Source: a bacterium
GTDB lineage: Bacteria > Patescibacteriota > Saccharimonadia > Saccharimonadales > Saccharimonadaceae
Length of the DNA stretch: 60,615 nt
NCBI GenBank assembly: GCA_030530485.1
Contig: JAUMUX010000002.1
Coordinates: 67,484 to 128,098 of the forward strand
Direction: 5' to 3'
Below are positions 42,264 to 49,874 of this stretch, in pieces. A model generated the notes under the pieces. The model did not search any database, was not told the origin of the DNA, and was given only the letters and a program-made list of their open reading frames with translations. Position numbers and translations under genes: made by a program. How positions within the stretch are numbered: the first letter of the stretch is position 1; the number at the start of each line of letters is the position of its first letter.

Positions 42264-43304
42264 TTTAACCAGCTCAACTTTTAGCTTTTCGATGAGCTCA
42301 ACGGGCGTGGGATTTTCATTATTTAAAATCGCAAGATAAATGCTGGCAAAATCTGCCAAAATCGAGCCCCAAAGCATTTGTTCGAGCGGAGTGGCACCTT
42401 GCAGTTCGATTTCGCGCGCGGTTGGGCGCTTGCCCTCAAGTAAAGCGTCGGAAATTCGAAAACGTTTCGCGATTTGTGGATTTTCGAAGGAGCTTCGAAG
42501 ATTAAAAATCGCAAAAAGTTTCTCGACGGGTTGCGCGCTCCAGCCAAGAAATTCGTTGTGGTTAAATTCAGGATATTCATTCCAGAACGAAACATTTTTG
42601 GCGTTCTCGTTCCAGCTGATTTTCCACTTGTAAGCGACGGGCGAAAATTCACTTGCACTCAAGAAAACCGCACTGCGCCCTGCTGAATAAAGCGCAATTT
42701 GTTTAGCTAAATTCTGCTCAGCGGGCACACTTGGCAGCCATTGCTCGGTTTCATGCCGCAAAAAATCGGCCGAACGCGCAATTTCTTGGTATTTTTCTTC
42801 ACTCACAAGATTGAAATTTACCAGAATTTTAACCAAAGCTCGCAAATTATAAAATACCGCCATTCGTGGCTGTAAACCTTCGGGGAGTTTGACGTGGGCA
42901 ATTTGGTGGCTTTTAGCGATATTTTCGAGCTTGCCGTGCGAAGAAATTGTGGCAATTTGCGCACCAATATTTTGCGCTTGTTCCAGAGCCGCCAAAGTTT
43001 CTTCGGTATTTCCGGAATAAGAGCTGGCGATAACCAAAGTGTTTTGCGAAATATAATTTGGCAAATGATAATCGCGGATAATTTCGAAAGGTTGCGAAAT
43101 CTCGTTTTCGAGCCATTTTTTGGCAATCAAAGCCGCCAGCGCCGAGCCGCCCATTCCAGCAATCACAATATTGTGAATTTCGCGCCCGTCGTGCTCGCTA
43201 TCGAGAACTTCCGCCTCGAATTTTAGTTGTTTCCATTCGTCGCCCGCCACGCCCAGAGCATTTTGCGGGTCGCGCTGCACCAATAAATTAAAATTATCTA
43301 ACAT
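42261..43304 (-). CDS. SIS-domain phosphoglucose/phosphomannose isomerase family
   Basis: 347 residues. NIVIAGMGGSALAALI and VIASSYSGNTEETLAAL mark the first SIS domain. A second SIS-like domain with the family-specific WNEYPEFNHNEFLGW follows. The family isomerises glucose- or mannose-6-phosphate to fructose-6-phosphate. A GAGGTGGG site is directly before the ATG. Confidence 0.88.
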   Translation of the reverse strand: MLDNFNLLVQRDPQNALGVAGDEWKQLKFEAEVLDSEHDGREIHNIVIAGMGGSALAALIAKKWLENEISQPFEIIRDYHLPNYISQNTLVIASSYSGNTEETLAALEQAQNIGAQIATISSHGKLENIAKSHQIAHVKLPEGLQPRMAVFYNLRALVKILVNFNLVSEEKYQEIARSADFLRHETEQWLPSVPAEQNLAKQIALYSAGRSAVFLSASEFSPVAYKWKISWNENAKNVSFWNEYPEFNHNEFLGWSAQPVEKLFAIFNLRSSFENPQIAKRFRISDALLEGKRPTAREIELQGATPLEQMLWGSILADFASIYLAILNNENPTPVELIEKLKVELVK

Positions 43305-43325
43305 CCCACCTCTTTTAAAATTATC

Positions 43326-43354
43326 TTGATTATGCTTTATTAATATGATACAAT
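43326..43354 (+). promoter_or_regulatory. Promoter of the acidic unknown gene
   Basis: TTGATT, 17 bp, TACAAT with extended TGn; leader of about 35 bases with AAGGTGGG. Confidence 0.65.
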
Positions 43355-43395
43355 AGGTTCAAGAAAAAGTAAAGCAACTAATAATAAGGTGGGAT

Positions 43396-43884
43396 ATGGA
43401 AGTTGATGCAAATCCAATGAACAAACAAACTGTGAGCGACGACCCAGAGCTCGCAAAAGTTTTGGCTGGAATTAACCCAGCCGCTCAAACTGCAAAAAGC
43501 GATGACGAAGAGACAACGCTTCAATACGAAGGTCTTGAGCAACAAATTAACGATATGGAAGCTCCAGTTGAAGAATTGGCAGAAGAGGCTGAAGCGCCTG
43601 AGCCAGAGCTAACTGCTGCGCCAATGCCAAGTTTTGGCGGATTGAATCTTGACGACATCAAAGTGAGCGCCTTGCAAGATTTGCGCCCGCTTGTCGAAAA
43701 GCTAAACGTTACGAACGAAGAAAAATTCGATATTTACCTCTTGCTTCTCCGTTCGAGCGACGACAACACTTTGATTCAGCCAGCGTATGAAGCCGCACGC
43801 CAGATTCAAGATGAAGCTAAGCGCGCTAATGCTCTGCTCGACGTGATTAAAGAAATCGATTACTTCAATTCGAAAAATGCCTAA
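43396..43884 (+). CDS. Acidic soluble protein, unknown
   Basis: 162 residues. The first 85 are acidic and Pro/Ala-rich, probably disordered. The rest is a compact helical domain (DIKVSALQDLRPLVEKLNVTNEEKFDIYLLLLRSSDD and on). Codon use is well biased and the leader is classic Shine-Dalgarno type, so it may be highly expressed. No family recognised. Confidence 0.7.
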   Translation: MEVDANPMNKQTVSDDPELAKVLAGINPAAQTAKSDDEETTLQYEGLEQQINDMEAPVEELAEEAEAPEPELTAAPMPSFGGLNLDDIKVSALQDLRPLVEKLNVTNEEKFDIYLLLLRSSDDNTLIQPAYEAARQIQDEAKRANALLDVIKEIDYFNSKNA

Positions 43885-43888
43885 AATT

Positions 43889-43927
43889 AAAACCAGCTTT
43901 CGAAATTTGAGAGCTGGTTTTTTGGTT
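43889..43927 (+). terminator. Terminator of the acidic unknown gene
   Basis: AAACCAGCT/AGCTGGTTT stem with TTCGAA in the loop, then a T run. Confidence 0.8.
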
Positions 43928-43935
43928 TTTCGAAT

Positions 43936-45006
43936 TTAATACCAATTGCGCTGGAAGATTTTGCGGTTGATTTTGAGTAGGAGTTTTTCGCCAAAGTTTC
44001 GCCAAAGTTGGTATTTTTTTGGCGAAATCACTAAATCGAAAGCGCCCACGTAATCGGTGATTTCTTTCGAAAAGCTGGTTTTGAATTGCCCTACGCCGTG
44101 CAAAAAATGATTTTTATCGTGAATTTGGTCGCTTGGTGGCGTGCCGCAAAGGTCGTGGATTTTGGCGCCATTTTCGCGCGCCCAGCGGATGACTTCCCAC
44201 TGCAACAGATGTGAAGCGCCATAAGCTTTTCGCGCGCGCACCGAAGCGCCGTCTTTGTAGGTGGATTTTTCGCCAAAGACAAAAGCAAATGCCGCCGCGA
44301 CGACTTCACCTTCAAATTTCGCAAAAAATAGTTGCCCGATTTGTGCTTTCGAAAAGCTCTGCCAAAATTCGAAATGATATTCGAACGAGCGAATGTTGAA
44401 GCCAGAATCGCGCGCTGTTTCCGCGAGCAAATCATAAAAAATCTGGGCATTCGCGCGAGTCAAATCAACGCGTTCCACCTCAACACCGTCGCGTTTAGCA
44501 CGATTGATTGAATATTTGGCGCCTTTGCGCGGCATTTTCGCCAGAATTTCTTCTTCGCTTAAACTTGGTGAAATATCGAGCAGAATGGTTGAAAAATTCG
44601 GCTGAATTGGCCGCACAATTTCGAAGTTTTCACTTTTAAGAAAACTAAGATTTTCGGCATTTTTCAAAAGTTCGCTTTCCATTTTGATGGCAAAAACGCC
44701 ATTTTTGCGCCCAAAATTGCGCAAGATTTCTTTAATTTTTTGCAATTCCGCGCGGTTGGAAATGCCCGCGCCTTTACTCAAATACCACAATTTCCCCAAT
44801 CCTAAAACCAGCTTTTCTTGAGCTGAAATCGCTAAAACTCGCTCGCTATCGAAATTTTCAATTAAAAAATAGCGTGGCTGCCAGCCTGATTTTCGCTTAA
44901 ATTCGGTCATTTCAAAAGATTGAAAAACATTGCCGCCGTCGGGGTTTTTCAAGATTAAATTATCCCAATTTCGAATTTCTTCATCGTTCGCAAATCGTAT
45001 TTCCAT
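43936..45006 (-). CDS. FemAB-like peptidoglycan bridge aminoacyltransferase 1
   Basis: 356 residues. FemABX family pattern: VFQSFEMTEFKRKSGWQPRYF near the start, two GNAT-like halves, and LLQWEVIRWARENGAKIHDLCG near the end. Such enzymes add amino acids from aminoacyl-tRNA to the stem peptide of lipid II. A second copy is at 55973-57055. The serine tRNAs in the window could be donors, but that is speculation. Promoter is leaderless. Confidence 0.87.
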   Translation of the reverse strand: MEIRFANDEEIRNWDNLILKNPDGGNVFQSFEMTEFKRKSGWQPRYFLIENFDSERVLAISAQEKLVLGLGKLWYLSKGAGISNRAELQKIKEILRNFGRKNGVFAIKMESELLKNAENLSFLKSENFEIVRPIQPNFSTILLDISPSLSEEEILAKMPRKGAKYSINRAKRDGVEVERVDLTRANAQIFYDLLAETARDSGFNIRSFEYHFEFWQSFSKAQIGQLFFAKFEGEVVAAAFAFVFGEKSTYKDGASVRARKAYGASHLLQWEVIRWARENGAKIHDLCGTPPSDQIHDKNHFLHGVGQFKTSFSKEITDYVGAFDLVISPKKYQLWRNFGEKLLLKINRKIFQRNWY

Positions 45007-45012
45007 AACTCC

Positions 45013-45021
45013 ATTATATCA
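45013..45021 (-). promoter_or_regulatory. FemAB-like 1 extended -10 promoter, leaderless
   Basis: TGATATAAT on the minus strand, then 6 bp to the ATG. Its -35 position falls on the same six bases as the -35 of the divergent gene. Confidence 0.65.
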
Positions 45022-45035
45022 GGAAAATCGAGATT

Positions 45036-45064
45036 TTGAAAAATTAAAGCGGTTGTGCTATAAT
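45036..45064 (+). promoter_or_regulatory. Promoter of the two-helix membrane protein, leaderless
   Basis: TTGAAA, 17 bp, TATAAT with extended TGn, then 6 bp to the ATG at 45071. Confidence 0.75.
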
Positions 45065-45070
45065 AAAATT

Positions 45071-45751
45071 ATGAATTTTAGGCAAGAGGAAAATCGAAAT
45101 CCGCAGCTTTCTGAGCCAGATTTTAATGTTCCGCAAAATACTTTTTATGCGCCCGAAAACCAAACTGCACCAAATCAAACCGCTCAGGTGGAAGAAGTCC
45201 AGCCTTTTCAAGCGCCAGAATATCGCAAAAATCTAAGTGAAGATTCGAACCAAAATCCGGAATTCGAAAGTGCCGAGCGCCAATTCGAAGAGCGCGAAAT
45301 CGCCAATTGGCAAGCGCAAGAAATGTTTATTGGCGAAAAAAGCAAGCGCTGGTTTTTGGCGTTTTATATTGTGGTGGCGATTTTGGTGGCTTTGGCTATC
45401 TGGATGCAACTTTGGACTTTTGCCGCTTTGATTATCGTTTCGGCGGTGGCAATTATGGTAACGCGGCGCGAAAATCAAGCCAATATGGTTGCTTATGCTC
45501 TGAGCACGCGCGGAGTTTATATCGGTAATAATTTTTATCCATATAGCGATTTTCGCACTTTTGGGATTGTCCGCGAAGCTCAAGTTTATTCGATTGTGTT
45601 GATTCCAAAAAAACGCTTCTCGCCTGCCACTTCGATTTATTTTCCAGCGAGCGAAGGCGAAAAAATCACCGATATTATCGGTCAGCGCCTACCGATGGAA
45701 GAAGTTAAACTGGATATTATCGACCGAATTATTCGCAAAATTAAACTTTAG
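45071..45751 (+). CDS. Two-helix membrane protein with PH-like tail, unknown
   Basis: 226 residues from the ATG placed 6 bp after the -10; a longer frame upstream is ruled out by promoter position. A disordered Gln/Asn-rich start (1-70) precedes two close membrane helices (about 93-135, WFLAFYIVVAILVALAIWMQLWTFAALIIVSAVAIMV). A C-terminal beta-rich domain (about 140-226) follows, like bacterial PH domains of small membrane proteins. Confidence 0.72.
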   Translation: MNFRQEENRNPQLSEPDFNVPQNTFYAPENQTAPNQTAQVEEVQPFQAPEYRKNLSEDSNQNPEFESAERQFEEREIANWQAQEMFIGEKSKRWFLAFYIVVAILVALAIWMQLWTFAALIIVSAVAIMVTRRENQANMVAYALSTRGVYIGNNFYPYSDFRTFGIVREAQVYSIVLIPKKRFSPATSIYFPASEGEKITDIIGQRLPMEEVKLDIIDRIIRKIKL

Positions 45752-45754
45752 TAT

Positions 45755-45783
45755 TTGATTTTTTGAATTTTATCTGATATAAT
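45755..45783 (+). promoter_or_regulatory. tRNA-Arg promoter
   Basis: TTGATT, 17 bp, TATAAT with extended TGn. About 50 bases of leader follow, with small hairpins (TTCACGTGAGTGAA and GCTAC-GAAA-GTAGC at 45822-45835), before the tRNA. Confidence 0.65.
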
Positions 45784-45839
45784 GAAATTATTCACGTGAG
45801 TGAAAGAACTTCATAATTTATGCTACGAAAGTAGCGTTT

Positions 45840-45916
45840 GCACCTGTAGCTCAGCTGGATAGAGCGTTGGCTTGCGGAGCCAAAGGTCGTAAGTTCGAAT
45901 CTTGCCAGGTGTACCA
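45840..45916 (+). tRNA. tRNA-Arg (anticodon GCG)
   Basis: 77 bases with encoded CCA. Stem TTGGC/GCCAA closes loop TTGCGGA, so the anticodon is GCG (45874-45876). The first acceptor pair is G-T. GCG reads CGC and CGT directly; most bacteria use ACG with deamination by TadA. Confidence 0.93.
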
Positions 45917-45924
45917 GAGAAAAG

Positions 45925-45949
45925 ACATCAGTTTACGCTGGTGTTTTTT
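45925..45949 (+). terminator. tRNA-Arg terminator
   Basis: ACATCAG/CTGGTGT stem followed by six T residues. Confidence 0.8.
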
Positions 45950-45978
45950 CTTATCTACTTTATTTTCTGATTAAAATG

Positions 45979-45987
45979 TGTTAAAAT
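45979..45987 (+). promoter_or_regulatory. tRNA-Ser(CGA) extended -10
   Basis: TGTTAAAAT, 7 bp before the tRNA. Confidence 0.5.
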
Positions 45988-45994
45988 AAAAAGC

Positions 45995-46085
45995 GGAGAG
46001 GTGGCCGAGTGGTTGAAGGCGCACGACTCGAAATCGTGTATGCGGTTATCCCGTATCGAGGGTTCGAATCCCTTCTTCTCCGCCA
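45995..46085 (+). tRNA. tRNA-Ser (anticodon CGA)
   Basis: Loop CTCGAAA gives anticodon CGA, reading TCG, the serine codon generated by in-phase TTCGAAA. Long variable arm, encoded CCA. The 5' and 3' parts are nearly identical to tRNA-Ser(TGA). Confidence 0.97.
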
Positions 46086-46088
46086 GAG

Positions 46089-46119
46089 AAAGCCCCGAGT
46101 TTGAATACTCGGGTTTTTC
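46089..46119 (+). terminator. tRNA-Ser(CGA) terminator
   Basis: CCCGAGT/ACTCGGG stem followed by TTTTT; ends close to the convergent polA stop. Confidence 0.8.
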
Positions 46120-46120
46120 T

Positions 46121-48706
46121 TTATATCAATTCCCAATTTCGGCCAATTTTAACGTCAACTTTGAGCGGAATGACTAATTCTGGGCAAATATTTTCCATCG
46201 TTTCACGCAAAATCTTGGCAACTTCCTCGGCTTTTTCTTCGGGCGTTTCGATTAAAATTGAGTCGTGAATTTGCAAAATCTGCTCGCCAAGCCCAGCCTG
46301 CGTGATTTTTTCGTCGACAATCAACATCGCACGCTTCATCAAATCCGCCTCTGTTCCCTGAATCGGCATATTAGCGGCGGCACGCTTGGCAGCTTCACGC
46401 ACCATAAAATTCGCCGATTTAACATCTGGCGTCGGCCGCCTGCGACCATAGAGAGTTTCCACAAAGCCTTCATTTTCGGCCTGCGAAATCGTTTTCGAAA
46501 TGAAATTCTGGATTGGTTTTCGAATTTCGAAATAATTTTCGATAAAATTCTGCGCTTCGAAAAAGCTCGTGCCGAGCTCGCTTGCCAAACGGTGCGCGCT
46601 CATCCCATAAAGCACGCCAAAATTGATAACTTTTGCCGCGCGGCGCTGGCTGGGCGAAATTTCTTCAAGCGGAAGATTAAACATCGAAGCGGCGGTTTTT
46701 AGGTGAATATCGGCGCCAGATTTAAAATCTTCAATCAGATTTTGGTCGCCACTCAGAACCGCAGCCAGGCGCAACTCGAACTGCGAATAATCCGCCGCCA
46801 CCAAAATATGCCCTTTTCGTGCCACAAAACCTTCGCGAATTTTGCGCCCAAGCTCCGAACGAATCGGGATATTTTGCAGATTTGGGTTGGTTGAAGAAAG
46901 CCGGCCAGTGGTCGTAACGTCTTGGTTGAAAGTGGAATGAATCCGATTTTGCGCGTCCGCCAGCTTCGGCAGTGCGTCGATGTAAGTATTTTTGAGTTTC
47001 GAAAACTCGCGGAATTCTTCGATTTTGGCAATAATCGGGTGCAACTCGCGCAATTTATCCAGCTCTTTTTGCCCCGTCGAAAAACCATTTTTCGATTTTT
47101 TAATCCCTTTAGTGGGCAAATTCAAATCTTCGAAAAGAATTTTCGAAAGCTGCAACGGGCTCGCCACGTTAAATTCGCGCCCCGCCAACTCGAAAATTTC
47201 AGCTTCCAGCTGGGCGATTTTTTCACCAAAAATTTGGCTTTGTTCGGCGAAAAACTCAGGCTTGATTTGCACGCCCGCCCGCTCCATTTTGAACAAAACC
47301 TTGCTCAACGGAAAATCGAGTTTCTCTGCCACCGCGCGGATTTTGGGCAAATTTCGCAGTTCTTTTTGCTGTTTTTCGAAAACCAAAATCATCGCTTTGA
47401 GGCGTTCGAGCGGCTTTTCTTCATCGATGGCGGTTGCGGAAATCCCACGCAAAGTTTTGTCGCGAATCAGCGCGTTGAGCAAAAATGCCATCTGGCGCAG
47501 GTCGTAAATTTCGCCAAAAATCGGCGCGATTTGATTTTGCGCCATCGCGTGAAAAGTGCTTTTCGAATCGTAAAAAATGGTTTTCGAATTTCGCCAAAAA
47601 TCGGCGTAATCGCTAAATTCGCTCGCCGCGAGTTCGGCGGATTTTTCGCCATCAGAAATCGTGAAAATTGAATTTTCGAAATCGACGAAAATTGGTTTTT
47701 CGAATTTTTCAAGGTTTTTCGAATTAAGAATTTCTGGCGCAGTAGCTTTTGTTAGTTCTGGTAATTCGGCATTATTTTCGGCAAAATCACCACTAAAAAG
47801 GCTGGCTTGATTTTGGTTTTGGGCTTTTGCTGCATTGCGCATTTCAGCAGGGATTTTTCGCACCAGCGAATTAAATTCGAGCTTTTTCATCGCCGCCAAA
47901 ACCGCCGAATAATCAAAATTATGAATATCAGCCGCCGCTAAATCAAGCGTCACGGGCGCATCCGTCCAGATTTCCGCCAGTTTTTTGCTCATAAACGCCG
48001 ATTCTCGCCCTTCCTCGAGCTTTTTGCGCCAAGCAGGCTTAATCTTCTCGAGATTCTCATAAATGCCCTCAAGCGTGAAAAATTCTTGAAGTAGCGCGGT
48101 GGCAGTTTTTGGGCCAATGCCAGGCACGCCGGGGATATTGTCGCTCGAATCGCCTTGTAGCGCCTTTAAATCAAGAAATTGCGCCTGTTTCAAGCCGTAT
48201 TTTTCTTCGAAATAAGCCAAATCGAACTCTTCGATATTCGAAAATCCACGTTTCATCGCAAAAACTTTGGTATCTTGGTCGATGAGCTGGAGCATATCGA
48301 GGTCGCTGGTGATGAGATAACTTTCGATACCCTGTGCGTTGGCTTGCTCGCTGAGCGTGCCGAGGATGTCGTCGGCTTCGTAACCATCGCATTCAAAAAG
48401 TGGCCAGCCGAGCGCCTGCAAAAAATCGTGCAAAATTGGAATTTGGGCTTGAAAATCCTCTGGCGGCGTTTTGCGCCCCGCTTTGTAGCCGTCGAAAATC
48501 TCTAAGCGCCGCGAAATTGAAGTTCCCTTTTTATCCCAAGCCACCACCACATAATCGGGGTTTAATTTGCGGATTATTTCAAACGCCAAGCTCGCAAAGC
48601 CAAAAACTCCGCCCGTCGGAGTGCCGTCGGCGGTGGTCAAACCCGCCATCGCATAATAGCCTCGGTAAAAAACACTTTTTCCATCTATGATTACTATCTT
48701 CTTCAT
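46121..48706 (-). CDS. polA: DNA polymerase I
   Basis: 861 residues from the ATG 7 bp after TATAAT; eight codons upstream to a TTG overlap the promoter. Residues 1-280 are the 5' nuclease domain with intact aspartates (TSDLDMLQL, GDSSDNIPGVPGIG). The 3'-5' exonuclease-like region (about 330-440) keeps VDFEN and a few aspartates but is weakly conserved. Polymerase motifs: A AADYSQFELRL, B RRAAKVINFGVLYG, and C QIHDSILIE. Motif C has HDS where HDE is usual. Confidence 0.95.
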   Translation of the reverse strand: MKKIVIIDGKSVFYRGYYAMAGLTTADGTPTGGVFGFASLAFEIIRKLNPDYVVVAWDKKGTSISRRLEIFDGYKAGRKTPPEDFQAQIPILHDFLQALGWPLFECDGYEADDILGTLSEQANAQGIESYLITSDLDMLQLIDQDTKVFAMKRGFSNIEEFDLAYFEEKYGLKQAQFLDLKALQGDSSDNIPGVPGIGPKTATALLQEFFTLEGIYENLEKIKPAWRKKLEEGRESAFMSKKLAEIWTDAPVTLDLAAADIHNFDYSAVLAAMKKLEFNSLVRKIPAEMRNAAKAQNQNQASLFSGDFAENNAELPELTKATAPEILNSKNLEKFEKPIFVDFENSIFTISDGEKSAELAASEFSDYADFWRNSKTIFYDSKSTFHAMAQNQIAPIFGEIYDLRQMAFLLNALIRDKTLRGISATAIDEEKPLERLKAMILVFEKQQKELRNLPKIRAVAEKLDFPLSKVLFKMERAGVQIKPEFFAEQSQIFGEKIAQLEAEIFELAGREFNVASPLQLSKILFEDLNLPTKGIKKSKNGFSTGQKELDKLRELHPIIAKIEEFREFSKLKNTYIDALPKLADAQNRIHSTFNQDVTTTGRLSSTNPNLQNIPIRSELGRKIREGFVARKGHILVAADYSQFELRLAAVLSGDQNLIEDFKSGADIHLKTAASMFNLPLEEISPSQRRAAKVINFGVLYGMSAHRLASELGTSFFEAQNFIENYFEIRKPIQNFISKTISQAENEGFVETLYGRRRPTPDVKSANFMVREAAKRAAANMPIQGTEADLMKRAMLIVDEKITQAGLGEQILQIHDSILIETPEEKAEEVAKILRETMENICPELVIPLKVDVKIGRNWELI

Positions 48707-48713
48707 TATCTCA

Positions 48714-48719
48714 ATTATA
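48714..48719 (-). promoter_or_regulatory. polA -10 box
   Basis: TATAAT on the minus strand, 7 bp before the chosen polA ATG. Confidence 0.55.
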
Positions 48720-48730
48720 ACATATCGCAA

Positions 48731-48757
48731 AGAAAAAGCCCTGTTCTACACAGGGCT
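48731..48757 (-). terminator. Hairpin between divergent polA and kinase promoters
   Basis: AGCCCTG/CAGGGCT perfect 7-bp stem at 48737-48743 and 48751-48757, with five T residues on the minus strand. It has terminator form but no upstream gene to end; it covers the -35 regions of both promoters, so it may be an operator. Confidence 0.55.
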
Positions 48758-48763
48758 AAAATA

Positions 48764-48772
48764 TGATATAAT
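48764..48772 (+). promoter_or_regulatory. Kinase gene extended -10 promoter, leaderless
   Basis: TGATATAAT, then 6 bp to the ATG at 48779. Confidence 0.6.
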
Positions 48773-48778
48773 CATTTT

Positions 48779-49378
48779 ATGAACAAACAAATCTTGCGCG
48801 CAAAAAATCGAAATCAAAAATCATCGGTCAAAATTTTGGCTTTTGTAGGAATGGCGGGCGCGGGTAAAAGCGAGGCGACGGAATATTTAAAAAGTAAGGG
48901 TTATCCGCAGGTTTATTTTGGTGGCGTGGTAATGCAAGCACTGGAGCAGGCGGGGCTGGAAGCCAATGCCGCGAACGAAAAAAGAATGCGAATGGAATTG
49001 CGCGAAAAGTTTGGCGAAGAGATTATTGCGCAGAAAATCATCGAGCAAATCAACGGTCTAATTTCGGCGGGTCAAAAGCGCATCGTTGCCGACGGTTTAT
49101 ATACTTGGACGGAATATAAGGTTTTAAAAAAGGCTTTTCCGCAAGAATTGAAGGTTGTGGCTTTGGTGCCGCCGAAATCTTTGCGCTACAAACGGCTTGC
49201 CGACCTTCCCGAGCGCAGTTTAACTTTAGCCGAAGCGACCGACCGCGATTATCACGAAATTGAGGCTCTCGAAAAAGGCGGCCCGATTGCGATGGCAGAT
49301 TATTTCATTGTGAATAAAAATTCGAATTTGCGCACGCGAATGAAAATCGACCAAATCTTGCGCGAAATCGATTTTTAG
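48779..49378 (+). CDS. P-loop kinase-like protein, UPF0200/adenylate-kinase-like
   Basis: 199 residues. P-loop VGMAGAGKSEATEYL, then VYFGGVVMQALEQAGLE, MRMELREKFGEEIIAQKI, IVADGLY, and MADYFIVNK at the end. This order matches the archaeal UPF0200 family of AdK-like P-loop proteins better than bacterial CoaE. Substrate unknown; dephospho-CoA kinase is the main alternative. Single leaderless gene, divergent from polA. Confidence 0.72.
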   Translation: MNKQILRAKNRNQKSSVKILAFVGMAGAGKSEATEYLKSKGYPQVYFGGVVMQALEQAGLEANAANEKRMRMELREKFGEEIIAQKIIEQINGLISAGQKRIVADGLYTWTEYKVLKKAFPQELKVVALVPPKSLRYKRLADLPERSLTLAEATDRDYHEIEALEKGGPIAMADYFIVNKNSNLRTRMKIDQILREIDF

Positions 49379-49439
49379 CTTTTTCGAAAAGTTGAATTAG
49401 CCCGCGAAGGCTGTTTTCGAAAAATATCGCCATTTTCGA

Positions 49440-49464
49440 AAATAAAAAAGCCCAATTTGGGCTT
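49440..49464 (-). terminator. Terminator of the winged-helix-like gene
   Basis: AAGCCCAA/TTGGGCTT stem followed by six T residues on the minus strand. Confidence 0.8.
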
Positions 49465-49470
49465 GAGAAA

Positions 49471-49779
49471 TTAATCGGCGATTGTCTCGCCTTTCAATGA
49501 GTTTACGTACCGCTCTCCGAGAGCGGTAATTTTTAGCTCCGCATTTTCGAGCACAAGATACTTGTGCTCGACTAAGTTTTCGATTTCTTTTTCGAAATCC
49601 GCCAAACTTAGTTCGGCACTTTCGCTCCAGATAATCAAGAGAAAAGGTCCGAGTTGAGAATAGATTTTCTCCATCGAACCACGGAGTTTTTTGCCAAGAA
49701 TTTGTTTGTTATAGATTCTTGACATAATCCGATAGCGGAATTCTTTTCTCACAGTCTGGGTATAGATTCTTATGTTCAT
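49471..49779 (-). CDS. Small winged-helix-like protein, probable autoregulator (ORFan unit 3)
   Basis: 102 residues. The C-terminal half, ADFEKEIENLVEHKYLVL-EN-AELKITALGERYV, has the recognition-helix, hydrophobic turn and wing pattern of winged-helix DNA-binding proteins. The basic N-terminus may mediate dimerisation. GAGGTGAT site before the ATG. A 21-bp palindrome overlaps its own -10, suggesting self-repression. The fold call is pattern-based and not certain. Confidence 0.62.
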   Translation of the reverse strand: MNIRIYTQTVRKEFRYRIMSRIYNKQILGKKLRGSMEKIYSQLGPFLLIIWSESAELSLADFEKEIENLVEHKYLVLENAELKITALGERYVNSLKGETIAD

Positions 49780-49833
49780 TTATAATCACCTCTTGCAAAA
49801 AACTAACGTTTTGATTTTACACAAAATAAAAAC

Positions 49834-49854
49834 GTCGCATAATTATTATACGAC
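49834..49854. promoter_or_regulatory. Palindromic operator over the ORFan 3 promoter
   Basis: Arms of 10 bp, GTCGYATAAT and its complement, with one mismatch around a central A/T. It covers the -10 box (49845-49850). Confidence 0.6.
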
Positions 49855-49873
49855 ATTTCTATTTTATTGTCAA
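49845..49873 (-). promoter_or_regulatory. Promoter of ORFan unit 3
   Basis: Perfect TTGACA, 17 bp, TATAAT. Leader of about 60 bases. Such a strong promoter under an operator is typical of repressor genes. Confidence 0.8.
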
Positions 49874-49874
49874 A

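Noticed and set aside
46922-47671. Long open frame antisense to polA
   Set aside because: It mirrors the polA frame, has no ribosome site and no recognisable domain.
48779-49378. Assignment as coaE
   Set aside because: P-loop and later motifs fit UPF0200-like proteins better, so no gene symbol was given.
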